Program-made: the position numbers and the translations under genes | Assembly: GCA_024752435.1 (NCBI GenBank) | Contig: CP103032.1 | Location: 496,001-560,000 of the forward strand | Length of the DNA stretch: 64,000 nt | Direction of reading: 5' to 3' | DNA from: Allantophomopsis cytisporea | Taxonomy: Eukaryota; Ascomycota; Leotiomycetes; Phacidiales; Phacidiaceae | The notes under the pieces: model-generated | Databases searched by the model: none | What the model saw: the letters and a program-made list of their open reading frames with translations, nothing else | What the model was told of the DNA's origin: nothing | In this document: positions 61,571-64,000 of the stretch, in pieces | Layout of the letters: each line of letters begins with the position of its first letter | Numbering within the stretch: the stretch's first letter is position 1

Positions 61571-61800
61571 CCTGAAGCTGGCGCCATAGACCACTCGGCC
61601 AAGTCACCCTTGTAATTTGTTGATAAAGATCATAGTTGAATTTAAAAATAAATGACAGGAAAATGTGATGCTCAATGCCATGCTGTGTTGATACAAGAAT
61701 CCAATAAACACCTTTCCCCTTTCAACTATCTAGACAATGCTTCCTCAGAGTACCCTCAAATGCCCTCGATATAACCATTTTAAACATTACCAAATTTTGA

Positions 61801-62615
61801 TTAAAGAGCAGCAATAGCCATCAGCATAGCCGCACCACCCAGAGCAAAGGAAGCAATCGTGATCTGTGGCGCACCACCAGTAGAAGTACTCGATGACATC
61901 GAAGAAGTCTTCGAAGACGAAGCAGTTACCTGCTCAGTTGCACTACCAGTGATACTCCCACTCACACTTCCGGTAGTTGTATCCTTCGCAGATGCAGATC
62001 CTGTTGTTTGAGCTGTATTCACTACGCTCGAAGAAGAGCCCGTGGCAGAAGCCGAACCAGACCCGGTCGAAGAGGTTGCTACAGCATCAAGCCCAGCTGT
62101 GATTGTAATTCCAGCCCATGGCGCATTTCCATTATCGCCTCCGTCGTAGGTGGTAGTCTCGGTTCCCGGATCATTGGCACCGCTGCCTCCATATACGTTT
62201 GTGCAAACTGCGTTGGCTGCTGAGGTCGAGGAGTACGAGCAATGTGCTGACCATGTGCTACAACCTAATCAGTATGCATTTAAACAGCTTAAAGGTGACG
62301 TCTTACAAATCGTCTTCGCTCATAGTCATATCCATGGTGGTTGATCCAACAGTAAATGTTGCACCAGGACCCCAACCGCATTCATCGGCGTCCAAAGTCG
62401 GCTGGCAGTTCATAACATAGGTTGTCAGAGAAGGACCCTGCATAAAGTTAGTACATAATAAGACAGGAACTTGTCGATATACATACAGCACTGACTACCG
62501 AAGCAACCAAATCGTCCGGTCCATTATCGCTATCCTGAACTAAAAGATTTGCAATCGATGACTGAGCAATTGCAGTAGCTGCGAAGAGAGCTGTAAAGAC
62601 TGGAACTGACAACAT
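61801..62615 (-). CDS. GPI-anchored secreted protein of unknown function
   Basis: Three exons, 62615-62487, 62437-62307 and 62257-61801, about 238 residues with matching phases; introns are 49 and 49 nt. The third exon uses the GTTGTAG acceptor because the nearer TTAG would give a stop. Residues 1-18 are a signal peptide ending AIAQ. The mature part has about five Cys in a compact domain (MNCQPTLDADECGWGPG, SAHCSYSS, NAVCTNVYGG), then a Ser/Thr/Gly-rich stalk. The C-terminus is a hydrophobic helix after a small-residue site (STGGAPQITIASFALGG...), the usual GPI signal. Similar small Cys-domain GPI proteins are common on ascomycete walls and no activity is known to me. The tRNA-Leu gene lies 192 bp downstream on the same strand. 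Confidence 0.75.
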
Positions 62616-63604
62616 TATGCCGATAATAATTATCAATAGCGAGCGACAGGCAAATATCTTTGGGTAATAGAAAGAAAAGAGAGACGAAGAGGAATGGACC
62701 TACTCTAGGGGTGGCGTCCTTTTGAAGGGGCCCGCCCTTCATTCACGATGAAGATGGTGTTGAAATGAGTTAAAGGGCTATGCTTCGGAATAAGCTTAAC
62801 GAGCGCCAAAATACCTAAATTAAGCTCACTATTTCCAAGGATGACCTGCTTGGGACAACTCTCGCATAAATGGCGTTCGCGTATTGGCCTATTTTCAATT
62901 CATTGGTACGATGGTTGGTGTCAGACACGGTACAACGTTCCTCCATGTGGGGAAGTCTTGATGAGAATCATTGTACTTAATTTCCAAGTATTAGATCGAT
63001 TTCTTTCTTCATGCAAGCAGATACTGGCAATAAACAGGTCCTCTCAGATAAGGATATGGCTATAAATTTCAAAAGAACATGAAATAATGTTCGCGTCAGA
63101 GTATCTACAAAAGTAAATTCGCAATTGCCACAAGACGAACACAAAATAAAGAAAGACATGATGACTAAGCAATGATTCAAAATGTCAGAATGATTCACAA
63201 TAGTGGCATGCAATGATTAAAGACAAAACAATAACTAATGCTTGGACGGTTTTTGTGAATAATACAATGACTGAGAGCAGTACATGCACAATGGCAGAAT
63301 AGCAGTTGAGAACATAATAGCGAATGATTTGAAGGCCAACTGTCCACCAATTGAATGTTGAATGTAGTGATCCAATACGGAAACGTCTCAAGACATGATA
63401 GGTTCACAGGTACATAGTTCATGCACAACGAACATGTAGGACTTTTGTGCTAAGTTCTGGTGTTCACCCACGAAGCGCGGTGCTGTGTAAAGAACACATC
63501 TGTTGAGCGATATTGCTACAAATGCGTTCAACTAATGCAGAGTAGAAAATGGCTTTAATTGAGGTGGGTATCATCAAAAATCACAACAGTAATATCGTAT
63601 ATAA
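62616..63604. other. Intergenic region without supported gene
   Basis: Promoter of the GPI-protein gene (62616-62900) and 3' flank of the ABC transporter. Overlapping minus frames at 63185-63428 are hydrophobic but have no other feature of a gene. Confidence 0.45.
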
Positions 63605-64000
63605 TCATCGATCCAAAGCCTGAGCTTGGCACATCTGCCAATAAACGCCTCTTTTCCCCAAGAGCTCCCCATGCTTACCTTTCTCAACCAACTTCCCTCC
63701 CTCTCCCAGCACAAAGATCGTATCGGCATTTTGTACAGTTGCAAGGCGATGCGCAACAACCACCATAGTCATAGCATGTTTCTTTCCGATCCTCTCGAAG
63801 GCCCCTTGAACCAATTTCTCAGTATCGGAATCCAGACTAGACGTGGCTTCATCTAGAAGCAGAAGCTGCGGAGAGCGTAAGAGAGCTCTAGCGATTGAAA
63901 TTCGCTGACGCTGACCACCTGAGAGAGCCACGCCTTTGGAGCCAATATCAGTGTTATAGCCTTCATCAAGTGAGGATATGAACTCATGAATCTCCGCGTC
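63605..64000 (-). CDS. ABC transporter, C-terminal nucleotide-binding domain (partial)
   Basis: The frame runs from the window edge to a stop at 63605, about 131 residues. It shows the ABC signature LSGGQRQRISIARALL, Walker B LLLLDEATSSLD, the H-loop VVVAHRLATVQNAD, and a C-terminal tail KLVEKGKHGELLGKRGVYWQM. This is the second nucleotide-binding domain of a full-size ABC-B (multidrug/MDR or Ste6-like) exporter, with the rest beyond the window. The enzyme would use ATP to export lipophilic compounds or peptides across the plasma membrane. The ending QALDR is a normal short tail. Confidence 0.88.
   Translation of the reverse strand, partial: DAEIHEFISSLDEGYNTDIGSKGVALSGGQRQRISIARALLRSPQLLLLDEATSSLDSDTEKLVQGAFERIGKKHAMTMVVVAHRLATVQNADTIFVLGEGGKLVEKGKHGELLGKRGVYWQMCQAQALDR

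Larger units (their letters stand above)
61448..61608 (-). tRNA. tRNA-Leu(CAG) with two inserts (anticodon loop and T-loop)
   Basis: Read on the minus strand. Acceptor 5' GGTGACT (61608-61602) pairs with AGTCATC (61455-61449) with one G-U wobble; the discriminator is A (61448). The A box TGGCCGAGTGG is perfect. The anticodon stem CCAGC/GCTGG is perfect, with anticodon CAG at 61574-61572, so it decodes CUG as leucine. A 26-nt intron at 61570-61545 sits after base 37, the normal place. A long variable arm is present, as in leucine tRNAs. The T stem GTGGG/CCCAC is perfect, but the loop is split after TT by a 55-nt insert (61520-61466). Removing it gives the classic TTCGAAT loop. The insert also splits the B box, leaving GGTTGTAAGCC in the DNA. 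Whether the gene is active cannot be told from sequence. Confidence 0.85.

Overview
The window looks like a chromosome piece of a filamentous ascomycete (Pezizomycotina). The genes carry short GT-AG introns of about 50-95 nt with CTAAC-like branch sites. There are a NACHT-ankyrin receptor, Zn2Cys6 regulator, serine/threonine/proline-rich wall protein and secreted glycoside hydrolases, separated by gene-poor, AT-rich spacers of 4-6 kb. A Leotiomycete-like fungus is my guess; nothing seen proves it.

Layout. 0.4-3.5 kb: a small membrane protein of IFI6/IFI27 type and a Kelch protein, both minus. 5.2-7.6 kb: Golgi tether subunit COG1. 12.9-15.5 kb: a secreted wall protein with a long STP repeat stalk. 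16.3-19.1 kb: a NACHT-ankyrin (NLR-like) receptor with a HET-s-like N-terminal motif and eleven near-identical 81-nt repeats. 19.7-22.9 kb: a Zn2Cys6 regulator. 28.3-32.6 kb: a Sip3/Lam-type BAR-PH-GRAM-VASt sterol transfer protein. 34.6-36.8 kb: a DUF3074 coiled-coil protein. 37.3-38.6 kb: an Ecm4-type glutathione transferase. 51.1-51.8 kb: a Yar1-like ankyrin chaperone. 57.6-59.2 kb: a hexose transporter. 59.6-59.8 kb: a probable tRNA-derived SINE. 61.4-61.6 kb: an interrupted tRNA-Leu(CAG). 61.8-62.6 kb: a GPI-anchored protein. The right edge cuts an ABC transporter.

A catabolic cluster occupies 38.9-51.0 kb: an MFS sugar transporter, a GH92 alpha-mannosidase, a GH3 beta-glycosidase and a GH125 exo-alpha-1,6-mannosidase. 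Together GH92 and GH125 can strip alpha-mannan or high-mannose N-glycans, and the transporter could import released sugar. The transporter reading frame carries an extra base.

The most unusual object is the tRNA-Leu(CAG) gene at 61448-61608 (minus). Besides the ordinary anticodon-loop intron it has a 55-nt insert in the T-loop with GTAAGC, CTAAC and CAG signals like a fungal spliceosomal intron. Removing both inserts restores a complete cloverleaf, and a T5 terminator follows. The tRNA lies 192 bp downstream of a same-strand protein gene.
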